Assembly (NCBI GenBank): GCA_023150835.1
Contig: JAKLKB010000104.1
Span: 1 to 25,088 of the forward strand
DNA from: Myxococcota bacterium
Lineage (GTDB): Bacteria > Myxococcota_C > UBA6777
Direction: 5' to 3'
Length of the DNA stretch: 25,088 nucleotides
In this document: piece after piece, positions 7,151 through 15,292 of the stretch
Layout: every line of letters starts with the position of its first letter
How positions within the stretch are numbered: position 1 is the first letter of the stretch
The notes under the pieces: model-generated
Seen by the model: only the letters and a program-made list of their open reading frames with translations
The model's database searches: none
What the model was told of the DNA's origin: nothing
Position numbers and translations under genes: made by a program

Positions 7151-9631
7151 ATGAGTTCTCAGACAAAACAAAAAAGTAGTGAACCCTTGAAAAAAAGTAG
7201 TGCATCATTGAAAAAAAGCAGTACACCATTGAAAAAAAGCAAAACGGAATCAAAAGAAAAAAGAAAGACAGATCAAGGACGTACGCAGAGAGAGACAGGG
7301 GCATCGTATGGCCGTCATCGCGGCCCCAAAGGACGCGCACGCGCCGAAGGACAAAGCGGTCGGATGCAAGTGCTTCCACGCCTTGACAGCGAGCTTGAAG
7401 AACGGGTGTGGGCTCACCTCGAAAGCAACCAAGGCCAGTCGATCTCTGTGGACGATCTGGGCGATGTGTTGGAGCTGAATCGCCGAGAAGAGCGCGATGT
7501 GCGCAAATACCTCGAAGGGCAAGCCAACGCGGGTTGGTTAGAAGGCTCTCGCGATGATCACTTTGTGCTGCGCAAAGGACAAACCCGCCAAACCGAGCAA
7601 CGATACGAAGGTATTTTGCAGGTCAACGCACGCGGACAAGGGTATGTGCAGACCGCAGAAGGACAACGCATCAGCGTTGCAGCAGAGCATCTCAGCGGCG
7701 CGCTCCAAGGCGATATCGTCTGCGTGCGAACGGACAAAAACGCTTGGGGGCAGTTGGCAGGCGAGATCACGGCGATCAAACGGCCTTTTGCGGGCCGCTT
7801 GGCGGGGTGGCTGCGCAAGATGGGACCGAATCTCTACCTCCAACCCGATGACGAGCGTTATTCGTGGATTCCAGTCCATGATACCGCCGATCGCAAGGCC
7901 GGCGATGCTGTGGTCGTCCAAGTCTGCCGCGCCGAAGGAGAACCCGAACACGTCTGGGCCGATGTCAAAAGCGCTCTCGTCACCAAAGAAGGCGCTGCCC
8001 GTGATATCGAACGTGGTGCCGCCCTTTTGGGCCTCGAAGCCTTTTCCGAAGACGTCATCGAAGAAGCCACCCGCGTTGCCGTCTCCCCCACACCTGACGA
8101 GCGCAAAGGCCGCGTAGATCTGCGCCACCTCGATCTCGTCACCATCGACGGCGAAGATGCCCGCGACTTCGATGATGCCGTCTGTTTGGAAGAGATCACT
8201 CCCGAACGATGGAAGCTCACCGTTGCGGTGGCCGACGTCTCTCACTATGTCCGCTACCAAGAGGCTTTGGATCAAGAAGCCTTTCGGCGTGGAACCAGCG
8301 TGTATTTTCCAGCGACGTGCATCCCGATGCTGCCCGAAGCCCTGTCCAACGATATCTGTAGCCTTCGACCCAACGAAGATCGGCTTTGCATGGTTGCGAT
8401 CATGATTTACGATTGCAGTAAAAACCGCGCAAAGCTCGTTGAGACGGAGCTTTGTGAGGCGGTGATGCGCAGCAAGGCGCGGCTGACCTACACACAAGTC
8501 GCTCATGCCCTTGATGGCGAGCCCGCCGCTGACAATCCCGCAGTCCCTTTCTTGCCGATGTTGCGCAAGATCGAATCGCTGACTCGTCGCCTCCGCCTGC
8601 TACGAAAAGCACGGGGCTCGCTAGACTTTGATCTCCCCGAAGCCAAGATCGTCTTCGACGAGACAGGCGAGATCGCCGATATCATCCGTGGCGAGCGCTT
8701 TTATTCGCACAAGCTGATCGAAGAGTGTATGCTCCAAGCCAACGAAGCCGTCGCAGCTTATATGTTGAAGCACAAGATCCCGGGGATCTTTCGCACACAC
8801 GGCGCGCCTGATATCGAAAAAGTGCAAAACTTCATCGCGATGTTGCACCAACTTGGCGTCCCGCTACACCTCGAATTGCACCGCCGCATCAAAGAACTCG
8901 AAAACGAGCAAGCAGGCCATTGGAGCATCGATCCCCGCCTGATCAGCGATCTGTTGCACGCCGCCCAAGGTCACCCCGCACAACGGGTCCTCCATCAAAC
9001 GCTGTTACGCTCGATGATGCAAGCCGTCTATCTGTCCGAAAACCTCGGACACTTCGGCCTTGCGCTCGAACGCTACCTGCACTTTACTTCGCCGATTCGG
9101 CGTTATCCCGACCTCTGGGTACATCGGCTGCTCAGGATGCACTGGCAAGGGCAACTCAAAGATCCCGAACGCTACGAAGCCATCCTCGAAGAACTTGAAG
9201 GCGTTGCGCTGCAATCTTCGGAGCGCGAACGCGCCGCGATGCAAGCCGAACGTGATGTGTATGCCCGTTACCGCGCACGCTTGATGATGCGTTATCTCGG
9301 CCAAGAGCTTGACGGGACGATCTCTGCTGTCACAGGCTTTGGTTTCTTTGTGGAACTGGACGCGCACTTTGTGGATGGGCTTGTTCATGTCCGTGAACTC
9401 GACGGTTTTTTCCAATACGACGAACAACGCCTCGCCCTTGTTGACCAACGCTCCGGGGAAACCTACCAGATCGGGGATCGCCTCTGTATCCAAGTGGCTG
9501 CCGCCTCCCCCGAACGCGGCTCCGTTGACTTTCGCCCCGTCAAACGTCTCGCCCGCGAAGACAAACACGACGAACATGACGAACACGACGAACTCCACGA
9601 ACTCAACTTCCCCTCCAAACCTGCCCTATAG
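7151..9631 (+). CDS. rnr: Ribonuclease R (RNase II/RNB family 3'-5' exoribonuclease)
   Basis: An 826-residue RNase R, a processive 3'-5' exoribonuclease that degrades structured RNA, rRNA and mRNA in the cytoplasm. Order of domains: a Lys/Ser/Thr-rich tail (1-70) with heptad repeats; a winged-helix-like region (about 75-140); two cold-shock-type OB domains (about 150-275); the RNB catalytic domain with TIDGEDARDFDDAV (331-344), whose Asp cluster (333, 339, 341, 342) binds metal, and the conserved HFTSPIRRYPDL near the end; and an S1 domain with GTISAVTGFGFFVEL. The C-terminus has an acidic/His run of Asp-Glu-His triplets (from 9560). The ATG at 7151 has AAAGG ten bases upstream, and an upstream in-frame start would translate the G-rich leader. 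It begins 201 bases after the U32 gene, so it probably has its own promoter. Confidence 0.95.
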   Translation: MSSQTKQKSSEPLKKSSASLKKSSTPLKKSKTESKEKRKTDQGRTQRETGASYGRHRGPKGRARAEGQSGRMQVLPRLDSELEERVWAHLESNQGQSISVDDLGDVLELNRREERDVRKYLEGQANAGWLEGSRDDHFVLRKGQTRQTEQRYEGILQVNARGQGYVQTAEGQRISVAAEHLSGALQGDIVCVRTDKNAWGQLAGEITAIKRPFAGRLAGWLRKMGPNLYLQPDDERYSWIPVHDTADRKAGDAVVVQVCRAEGEPEHVWADVKSALVTKEGAARDIERGAALLGLEAFSEDVIEEATRVAVSPTPDERKGRVDLRHLDLVTIDGEDARDFDDAVCLEEITPERWKLTVAVADVSHYVRYQEALDQEAFRRGTSVYFPATCIPMLPEALSNDICSLRPNEDRLCMVAIMIYDCSKNRAKLVETELCEAVMRSKARLTYTQVAHALDGEPAADNPAVPFLPMLRKIESLTRRLRLLRKARGSLDFDLPEAKIVFDETGEIADIIRGERFYSHKLIEECMLQANEAVAAYMLKHKIPGIFRTHGAPDIEKVQNFIAMLHQLGVPLHLELHRRIKELENEQAGHWSIDPRLISDLLHAAQGHPAQRVLHQTLLRSMMQAVYLSENLGHFGLALERYLHFTSPIRRYPDLWVHRLLRMHWQGQLKDPERYEAILEELEGVALQSSERERAAMQAERDVYARYRARLMMRYLGQELDGTISAVTGFGFFVELDAHFVDGLVHVRELDGFFQYDEQRLALVDQRSGETYQIGDRLCIQVAAASPERGSVDFRPVKRLAREDKHDEHDEHDELHELNFPSKPAL
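7175..7237 (+). repeat. 21-base repeats with A7 tracts in the RNase R tail
   Basis: Three units of 21 bases encode SSEPLKK, SSASLKK and SSTPLKK, and a degenerate fourth follows. Each unit ends in an A7 tract in the reading frame TTG-AAA-AAA-AGN. The product is a disordered basic tail of the kind that often contacts RNA or ribosomes. The A-tracts could slip in replication or transcription. Confidence 0.8.
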
Positions 9632-9739
9632 CCTTTTTCTTGGTAGGAGATCTGCTCGATGAACACGACAGCATCGGCCACCTCCGTCCATCCGTGACAA
9701 ACCTTTTTCTTGGTAGGAGATCTGTTCGATGACCACGAC
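9632..9739 (+). repeat. 38-base direct duplication of a ribosome-binding site and start codon
   Basis: Bases 9632-9669 and 9702-9739 are identical at 36 of 38 positions. Each copy holds a T-rich run, TAGGAG and an ATG nine bases later, followed by codons for Met-(Asn/Thr)-Thr-Thr. The offset is 70 bases. The second copy starts the downstream membrane protein gene; the first starts a 12-codon ORF. Confidence 0.9.
9659..9697 (+). CDS. 12-codon upstream mini-ORF (MNTTASATSVHP)
   Basis: The ATG is served by the same TAGGAG sequence and spacing as the membrane protein gene 31 bases downstream, and it ends in TGA at 9695-9697. It could be a translated leader peptide, or simply a relic of a duplication that left a truncated gene start. 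The N-terminal Met-Asn-Thr-Thr matches the downstream Met-Thr-Thr-Thr. Its translation is plausible from the ribosome-binding site, but no function is visible. Confidence 0.4.
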   Translation: MNTTASATSVHP

Positions 9740-10556
9740 GCCTCCCAACACCTCCGAAGCAAAAGCCTCACCCCAACCGCCTTCCTCCGCTCCCGAGGCC
9801 GAACAGCCCGTGACGTGGGATCTCGAACCCGATCCTGTGATCCCTTTGCGATGGCGGCCCTATCTTGCGATGGCGGTGTTTTTTGTCACGTTGTGGCTGA
9901 TGTTCGAACTCTCTCACGAATTGCGTTATTCGTGGGCCACAGGCCCCGTTGTTCTAGGCGATATCTCCAACGGATGCGATGCCGCTTTTTACCAAAAAGC
10001 CCAAAACAACGCATTTATACGCGTTGAAAATATCCTCCCCGATCTCGAATCCACCACCGAAGCCCGCGTCGGTCTGACCAAATACCGTTATGTCTTTGCG
10101 ATGGGATGTGACCTCTTGCTTGCCGTCCCATCAGAACGCTACCAAGCGCTCTTCGGAGCGCCGCCCGCTCCCAAAAGAACATCCGCCAAAACAGCCCGCA
10201 CCCCAAAAGCCCCATCCGCTCGGCCTATCCTGCTCCATACTCCCCAAGGCATCGTCGAAAAACAAGGCGATATCAAAGTTTTTTCCATACAAGGCCGCGC
10301 CTTGCGGCTTGCGGATGTCAGCAGCCTCCAACCTGTTCGCGACTTTTACTTACGATCCGAACACAATCTTCCTCCGCGCACGGTGGTCTTGTTTGATGGA
10401 GAAACACCGAAAAGCAAAGGGTGGATCTGGTTGTTGTATCTTGTGTTTTTGAGCCTTTGTGGACTGAGCCTCCAACGTTTCTTGATCTTCACTCGCGCCC
10501 TCGAAGACGATCAAGCTGCGCTCGAAGCCCTCGAAACCCGCGATAGCCAACGATAA
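9729..10556 (+). CDS. Two-TM membrane protein of unknown function
   Basis: A 275-residue protein I do not recognise. A Pro/Ala/Glu-rich cytoplasmic N-terminus (1-40) leads to TM1 (about 45-61). A ~170-residue region, probably periplasmic, contains a Lys/Ala/Pro-rich linker (about 138-160). TM2 (about 231-252) and a short charged tail follow. The soluble part has two cysteines (in SNGCDA and AMGCDL) that could form a disulfide. The ATG has TAGGAG nine bases upstream. It is 97 bases downstream of RNase R with the same orientation, and it converges with the minus-strand gene that ends at 10605. Confidence 0.75.
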   Translation: MTTTPPNTSEAKASPQPPSSAPEAEQPVTWDLEPDPVIPLRWRPYLAMAVFFVTLWLMFELSHELRYSWATGPVVLGDISNGCDAAFYQKAQNNAFIRVENILPDLESTTEARVGLTKYRYVFAMGCDLLLAVPSERYQALFGAPPAPKRTSAKTARTPKAPSARPILLHTPQGIVEKQGDIKVFSIQGRALRLADVSSLQPVRDFYLRSEHNLPPRTVVLFDGETPKSKGWIWLLYLVFLSLCGLSLQRFLIFTRALEDDQAALEALETRDSQR

Positions 10557-10604
10557 CAAAGGCTCGCTTTTGGTTTGGATCAACACGACATGAATTCGTC
10601 CACA

Positions 10605-11015
10605 TCAACGGCGTAGCGGTCGGCAGATCCAACGCCAACACCGTCGGCCCCGATAAGCATAGCTGACACGAACACGCTTGCTCCCGCGACCGCAAGACAA
10701 CGACTGCACAGACGGACAAAACGCACGCAACGGCGGCGGACAAGACCAACGATGACAAGTCTGGCCTTGGTGTGAATAAGTGACACGAAAAGCAGAACGC
10801 CCCCCCGCACACGATGGGCGAGACAACACAGGGCAAGGAAGACGGCGGCAGATCCACCGCCGACAGATCTGGCCTTGAATCCGAAAACTCTCTTGGATCG
10901 GGCTGAATCCAACACGGCAGACAGGGCGGCGAGCCACAGGACAGCGCGCCTCTGCCTGCACAGAAGCGAACCACACGCCCAACCATCCGATCAGTCCAAT
11001 CCTCCAAGCCCACAT
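10605..11015 (-). CDS. Small secreted Arg-rich protein with three identical-spacing Cys modules
   Basis: A 136-residue protein, not recognised. MWAWRIGLIGWLGVWFASVQAEA-type residues 1-23 form a signal peptide with a likely cut after AEA, although they contain four Trp. The mature part is three 32-residue modules with exactly the same spacing: C25/C33/C51/C56, C61/C69/C87/C92 and C100/C108/C126/C131, i.e. C-P-x6-C-x17-C-x-R-W-x-C. A Gly before the third Cys and an aromatic/hydrophobic strand (FRI, FRVTY, VRVSY) are also conserved. The module is strongly basic. The start at 11015 has GGAGG nine bases upstream. Overlapping ORFs in other frames lack such order. It follows the membrane protein gene by 172 bases on the same strand. 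The fold is loosely reminiscent of small disulfide-rich inhibitor or toxin-type domains, but that is only an impression. Confidence 0.75.
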   Translation of the reverse strand: MWAWRIGLIGWLGVWFASVQAEARCPVARRPVCRVGFSPIQESFRIQGQICRRWICRRLPCPVLSRPSCAGGRSAFRVTYSHQGQTCHRWSCPPPLRAFCPSVQSLSCGRGSKRVRVSYAYRGRRCWRWICRPLRR

Positions 11016-11187
11016 CGCCTTTTGCCTCCGCTCCTTGCTTTCTCTTCTGTGTTGTTTCCCAACGTTGTGATCTGGCACACAACTGCGAATGCCCCTTTGG
11101 ACGCCTCCCCCCTCGTTTTCCATTCAAAAAAATCTCCACCGCTCTCTCCCCCGCAGAGACGGCCCGCGCAGAGGCAGGAAAAAAAGA

Positions 11188-12423
11188 TCATCCCAACCCC
11201 AGATAGCGCCGAAGCGACGGGTTGCGCGGAGTGGCTTTCCACAAAAAGCCGTCGAGAAAGTAATGCGTGGCTTGAGGGATGGTCAAAAACGCGATCCAAA
11301 AAGCCCGCCAAGCGGGTTCTTTGACCGCAGCGATCGGATATCGCAAAAAAAACCCGTAAAATGCGGCATGATCACGCCCATGCACCAACAGATCCCAAAA
11401 GTATTCTTCCCAAAACGAAAACAACAACACAGGGACCACAAACAACGCCACGGAAAACACCCGCCGCGTCAAATAAGGCCGCCACACCGCCCACGCCAGA
11501 CGCTTGGCGCGTTCTTCGTCACGCCACGCATTTTCCGTGTACATGTACACCAAGCCGTAGTATGGGATGCCATGCGCCACCACGTTCGTCAGCGCAAACG
11601 CAAACGGCGAATCCAAATGCACGATCCCAAGATACCAGTTCACATAAGTGCCTGTGACCCATAAGATCTTGCCCCACGCCAACCCCACGTCGTAGCGCTT
11701 TGCGGTGTACACATGCAAGCCCACCCATCCCACCACCGAACCCACCCATACACCCACCACAAGCCACACCAACACGTCATACACGCTCCAGCCCCACCCC
11801 ACCGAGCGCAGACGTTGCGTGTACATCAACCAAGAAACAAAGTCCCCTTGTGCAAACCAACTGATCTTTCGCGGAAGATGCGTGTGCCAATAAAGGATCG
11901 GAAGCCCTGTGGCGATGTAGATGCAGACCCGATCCCAAAAGCGTACACGCCCCAACCACGCCTTGCGCTGCGTGCGTTCTGCCTCGCCCACACCGCGCAA
12001 CAACACACCGCTCAGGCGGCCATGATACAACGCCGTAATCCCCACCTGCTGCTTGATAAAATGGTACAACGCAAAATACGCAAGTACCCGCCAAAACAAC
12101 GCAGTCGAGATGTACGCAAGCAACCACGCCACCACAAAAGACAACAGCGGGAACCCCCACAACAGATCGCGATTGCGCGCCCGATGCTCTGGATCAAAGT
12201 AGGTCCGAAACACCGTCGCCCACACATGTCCCACGTCGATCAACAACACGATCAGCACCCACCCCCAAATCGGCATCTTCGCGTACATCAACGACGAAGG
12301 CAAACAAAACACCACCCCCCAACAAAACCAGATCGGAACGTGAAAAAACCCCAGATCAAACCCCCGCCCACCAAACCACAGATCCCCGCCCTCCCGCTCG
12401 TTGGACTGCTTCACCTCGCTCAT
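11188..12423 (-). CDS. Polytopic membrane protein, Trp- and His-rich, unknown function
   Basis: A 411-residue integral membrane protein with roughly 8-10 hydrophobic segments (for example about 29-47, 51-68, 91-125, 190-205, 240-262, 274-290, 345-360). His residues sit in or beside the segments: IDVGHVW (62-68), LYHFIKQQVG (119-128), NVVAHGIPYYG and, near the end, QATHYFLDGFLWK. The last motif recalls a type seen in uncharacterised bacterial membrane proteins, and the intramembrane His pattern could suit metal, haem or lipid-modifying chemistry. None of this is proven. I chose the ATG at 12423 because GGAGGGAG lies nine bases upstream; a longer TTG start at 12510 has none. It diverges from lipoprotein 1. 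Confidence 0.75.
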   Translation of the reverse strand: MSEVKQSNEREGGDLWFGGRGFDLGFFHVPIWFCWGVVFCLPSSLMYAKMPIWGWVLIVLLIDVGHVWATVFRTYFDPEHRARNRDLLWGFPLLSFVVAWLLAYISTALFWRVLAYFALYHFIKQQVGITALYHGRLSGVLLRGVGEAERTQRKAWLGRVRFWDRVCIYIATGLPILYWHTHLPRKISWFAQGDFVSWLMYTQRLRSVGWGWSVYDVLVWLVVGVWVGSVVGWVGLHVYTAKRYDVGLAWGKILWVTGTYVNWYLGIVHLDSPFAFALTNVVAHGIPYYGLVYMYTENAWRDEERAKRLAWAVWRPYLTRRVFSVALFVVPVLLFSFWEEYFWDLLVHGRDHAAFYGFFLRYPIAAVKEPAWRAFWIAFLTIPQATHYFLDGFLWKATPRNPSLRRYLGLG

Positions 12424-12832
12424 CCACCAACACTCCCTCCAATACAGCAGAACGTGCCCGATGATAGGGACTTTCCATACCATAGCAAACGCCAACCTTT
12501 GGCTCTTCAACAGACACCCACCCTAGCAAGCCGCCCACGCCCCTGTCAACCAAACTGCATTGGGCGGATAGGGGCGTACCATGCTCTCAAGACACCCACG
12601 CCCGAATCAAACAACTCCCTACCGCTCGCCCGAATCACCCCCCCACGACCCATCGCCTCCAACACCATCGCCCACACCACCCGCCTCTTCCTTCCCCGAA
12701 CACCTCGAATAAAAAAAACCAAGACAACACAACACCTCCCAAGGTCTTCTCTACGACCAAAACACTTGGACGAAAAAACGTCGCCCAAGCCATCCAGCCA
12801 CAAACGATCCAACCCGAAGTGGGGCGCTTCCC
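12424..12832. other. 409-base divergent intergenic region
   Basis: This gap separates the membrane protein gene from lipoprotein 1 and should hold both promoters. The plus strand is notably G-poor and C/A-rich, with an A8 tract near 12712. I see no clear -35/-10 pair, operator or RNA structure. The long minus-strand ORF across it and into lipoprotein 1 is an Arg/Trp-rich shadow. Confidence 0.5.
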
Positions 12833-15187
12833 ATGAGAAATCCACCGACATCTCGCACCGTACACGGCCTTGCATGGATGGCTCTGCTTTTCCTTGCATG
12901 GGCTTGTTCTCCCACCCCTCCCACCACCACCTGCACACAAGCAAAAGACTGCTCCCATATCCCCAACTACACCTGCGAACTCGGCTACTGCGTCCCCAAC
13001 ACCTCGCCCTACACCCAAAGCAACGTCTCCAGCGAAAATCCCCACCAGCCGCCTCTTTTTCCCTCCGAATCCACCACCCAAGAACCCCAAACCACCGAAC
13101 CCACCACCTCAGACGGTCTGTTGCCCGAATCCTCCACCACCGAACCCGCCCAAGAGGGCAGTCGCATCGAAGGTCATCCTGTTGAAGCCGTCCAAGAGGG
13201 CAGTCGCATCGAAGGCCATCCTGTTGAAGCCGTCCAAGATGGCGGAAACATCGAAGCCCCTCCCACCGAAACCACCCAAAACGACAACCCCCCAGAGATC
13301 GAACCCACCGACCCTCCGCCCACCTGCGTCGGCAACGAAACGCGACCCTGTACCACCAAAAAAGTCGGACCCTGCGCGATCGGCGAACAAACCTGCCAAC
13401 AAGGTGACTGGAGCGACTGCCAAGACACCTATACGCCACAAGAGGAATTCAAGAATTGCGCGGACGGCGTCGACAACGACTGCGACGGCAAAACCGACAC
13501 CAACGACACCAAACCCGCAGGCTGCAAATGGGATATCGACCACCCCGCGAACACGACCAACGGCAAGCTCCGATGGGTCGCTACCACCCCACACGCTGGC
13601 GCGCTTTACATCCTCGGCGAATACCTCGGTAAACCCGCCCTTCCCCTCCAAAACCAACAGATCTACACCTTCCCAAGCACCACCACCAAACGCGGCTTTC
13701 TCGCAAAGCTCCATCCCACGGGCTATTTTGAATGGATCCGCGTGTTCTGGCCCAACACCGCCGACACACGTTTCCGCCCCACCGCGCTCACCTTCCATCC
13801 CGATCCAGCCGACCCCACCAAAGGCTCCATCTTCCTCGCAGGCCACTTTGGAGGTGCCCTCCAAAACACCACTCCGCTCTCACTCCATCCCACCACAATC
13901 CAAACCACCACCTCCCAAACCACCACACCCTCCCTTCTCACCGACACCTTGACAGCAAAGCTCTTCGCGATCTTTGTCCTTCAATACGATGCCGCCGGAA
14001 ACTTTGTCCGCGCCTCCAAAATGGACACCTACACAGACGGGACACAAACCACCGCCGAATACTTTAGCGCCAACGCCATCCTTTACGCAAACAATGCCCT
14101 CTACGTCGCGGGCGGCATCTGGGGAAAATTCGAGTACCCGGATCCAAAATTTCCCCAATCCATCAAACATGTACGTGCCTACGATCGCAGACATCCCTAT
14201 CTGATCCGCTTCTCCACAAACACCTCCAAGATCAGCGTCCAAGACGTCTACTTCTTTACGCCCGGTGGCAACGCAACCAGCGAAGTCTTTGGCTTGGCCT
14301 TTGATGCCGCACAACAAAAGATCTTCGCCGCAGGAAGCACGATAGGCGGACTCTCTCTACAACAATATCCCGCACCGACCACCTCAGCCGTCGCAGGATA
14401 CGGCGGCCACGATGCGTTTTTGGTCACGCTCAACAACGACTTGACTTCCCCGACCATCCGCCTCTTTGGTTCGAGTGGTGACGACTTTGCTCGTGGCCTC
14501 GTCTATGACCCACAACGCGGATTCTTTCTCTTTGGTGAAGCATTCGTCGGAAGCGGCCTACCTACCGTGTTATACGCAAACTTTCGGCCCAAACAACCAA
14601 ACGATCCCAACATCGCCTCAATTGACGCAAAAGGCCAACGTACCGCCTTTTTGGCCCATTGGAGCCCTTCCTACCAAGCACAATGGATATTTGGCGTGGG
14701 TTCTGACAATTTCAAAATCCAAGGAACCCAAGACACCTTTTTGAACCAAGCCTCCGCCACACACCTCGCCTTGCACAACAACACCCTCTACCTCGCGGGC
14801 CTTTTCCGTGGTGATCTCGCCTACTACCAAGGCCACAACACCACTTCCATCTCTCTCTCGAAAAACTCCACAGGCCCCAACGCCACAAATATCCAACGTA
14901 CCTTTGCCAACAAACTCGCCGACAACTTCCTACTCGCGATCAACCCGACCACAGGCGCACTCGCCTCCAACAACAGCTACCGCATCATCGAAAACACTTC
15001 TCTCTCGGCCCCCATCCTTCGGGCTCCTGCGGGTATCTCGTTTGACCCACACAACGTTGCTTATCTTTTCCTCAACCAAGAAGATCCCGCCTTCTTGCAG
15101 GCCACAACAAGCTTCGAGATATTCGCCACCACCACCATGCCTCCGCCCTACAAGGCCGAGATCTTCAAACACCCTCTGCCACGCTAA
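12833..15187 (+). CDS. Lipoprotein 1: one MopE-like module plus beta-propeller-like domain
   Basis: A 784-residue putative outer-membrane lipoprotein: signal peptide to Cys25 in LAWAC, with Ser at +2, which does not signal inner-membrane retention. A small Cys module follows (CTQAKDC... to about residue 52), then a Ser/Thr/Pro/Glu linker with two exact 14-residue repeats. Residues 165-225 form a Cys-rich module ending in CADGVDNDCDGKTD (209-222), a MopE-like motif named after a Methylococcus copper-binding surface protein; Asp/Asn-rich loops suggest Ca2+ or other metal. The remaining ~550 residues repeat strands such as LYILGEYLG, IFLAGHFGG, LYVAGGIWG, LYLAGLFRG, resembling SBBP-type propeller blades. 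The ribosome-binding site is weak (GTGGGG). It is followed by lipoprotein 2 after 105 bases. Confidence 0.85.
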   Translation: MRNPPTSRTVHGLAWMALLFLAWACSPTPPTTTCTQAKDCSHIPNYTCELGYCVPNTSPYTQSNVSSENPHQPPLFPSESTTQEPQTTEPTTSDGLLPESSTTEPAQEGSRIEGHPVEAVQEGSRIEGHPVEAVQDGGNIEAPPTETTQNDNPPEIEPTDPPPTCVGNETRPCTTKKVGPCAIGEQTCQQGDWSDCQDTYTPQEEFKNCADGVDNDCDGKTDTNDTKPAGCKWDIDHPANTTNGKLRWVATTPHAGALYILGEYLGKPALPLQNQQIYTFPSTTTKRGFLAKLHPTGYFEWIRVFWPNTADTRFRPTALTFHPDPADPTKGSIFLAGHFGGALQNTTPLSLHPTTIQTTTSQTTTPSLLTDTLTAKLFAIFVLQYDAAGNFVRASKMDTYTDGTQTTAEYFSANAILYANNALYVAGGIWGKFEYPDPKFPQSIKHVRAYDRRHPYLIRFSTNTSKISVQDVYFFTPGGNATSEVFGLAFDAAQQKIFAAGSTIGGLSLQQYPAPTTSAVAGYGGHDAFLVTLNNDLTSPTIRLFGSSGDDFARGLVYDPQRGFFLFGEAFVGSGLPTVLYANFRPKQPNDPNIASIDAKGQRTAFLAHWSPSYQAQWIFGVGSDNFKIQGTQDTFLNQASATHLALHNNTLYLAGLFRGDLAYYQGHNTTSISLSKNSTGPNATNIQRTFANKLADNFLLAINPTTGALASNNSYRIIENTSLSAPILRAPAGISFDPHNVAYLFLNQEDPAFLQATTSFEIFATTTMPPPYKAEIFKHPLPR
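13151..13276 (+). repeat. 42-base in-frame repeat in the lipoprotein 1 linker
   Basis: Units at 13151-13192 and 13193-13234 differ by one base (GGT/GGC) and encode QEGSRIEGHPVEAV. A third, degenerate unit (QDGGNIEAPPTETT) follows at 13235-13276. The unit probably extends a stalk between the lipid anchor and the folded domains. Confidence 0.9.
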
Positions 15188-15292
15188 CCCACACAGGCCC
15201 CACCCGAAACACTCCGATCTCGCCCGTTGCGCCTGTGACAAAACCAGCGTACAAACGAAATTTAGATACGAACAACGATTGAGGGATACGCC

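Noticed and set aside
12546-13439. 297-residue minus-strand ORF before and within lipoprotein 1
   Set aside because: Its Arg/Trp/Gly-rich composition is the complement of the C-rich plus strand, and it would overlap the lipoprotein signal peptide region.
10557-15187. Marked C-over-G skew of the plus strand
   Set aside because: It could suggest a replication-strand effect because it spans genes on both strands. However, Val/Gly/Trp-rich membrane protein codons on one strand and Pro/Thr-rich lipoprotein codons on the other explain it as well.
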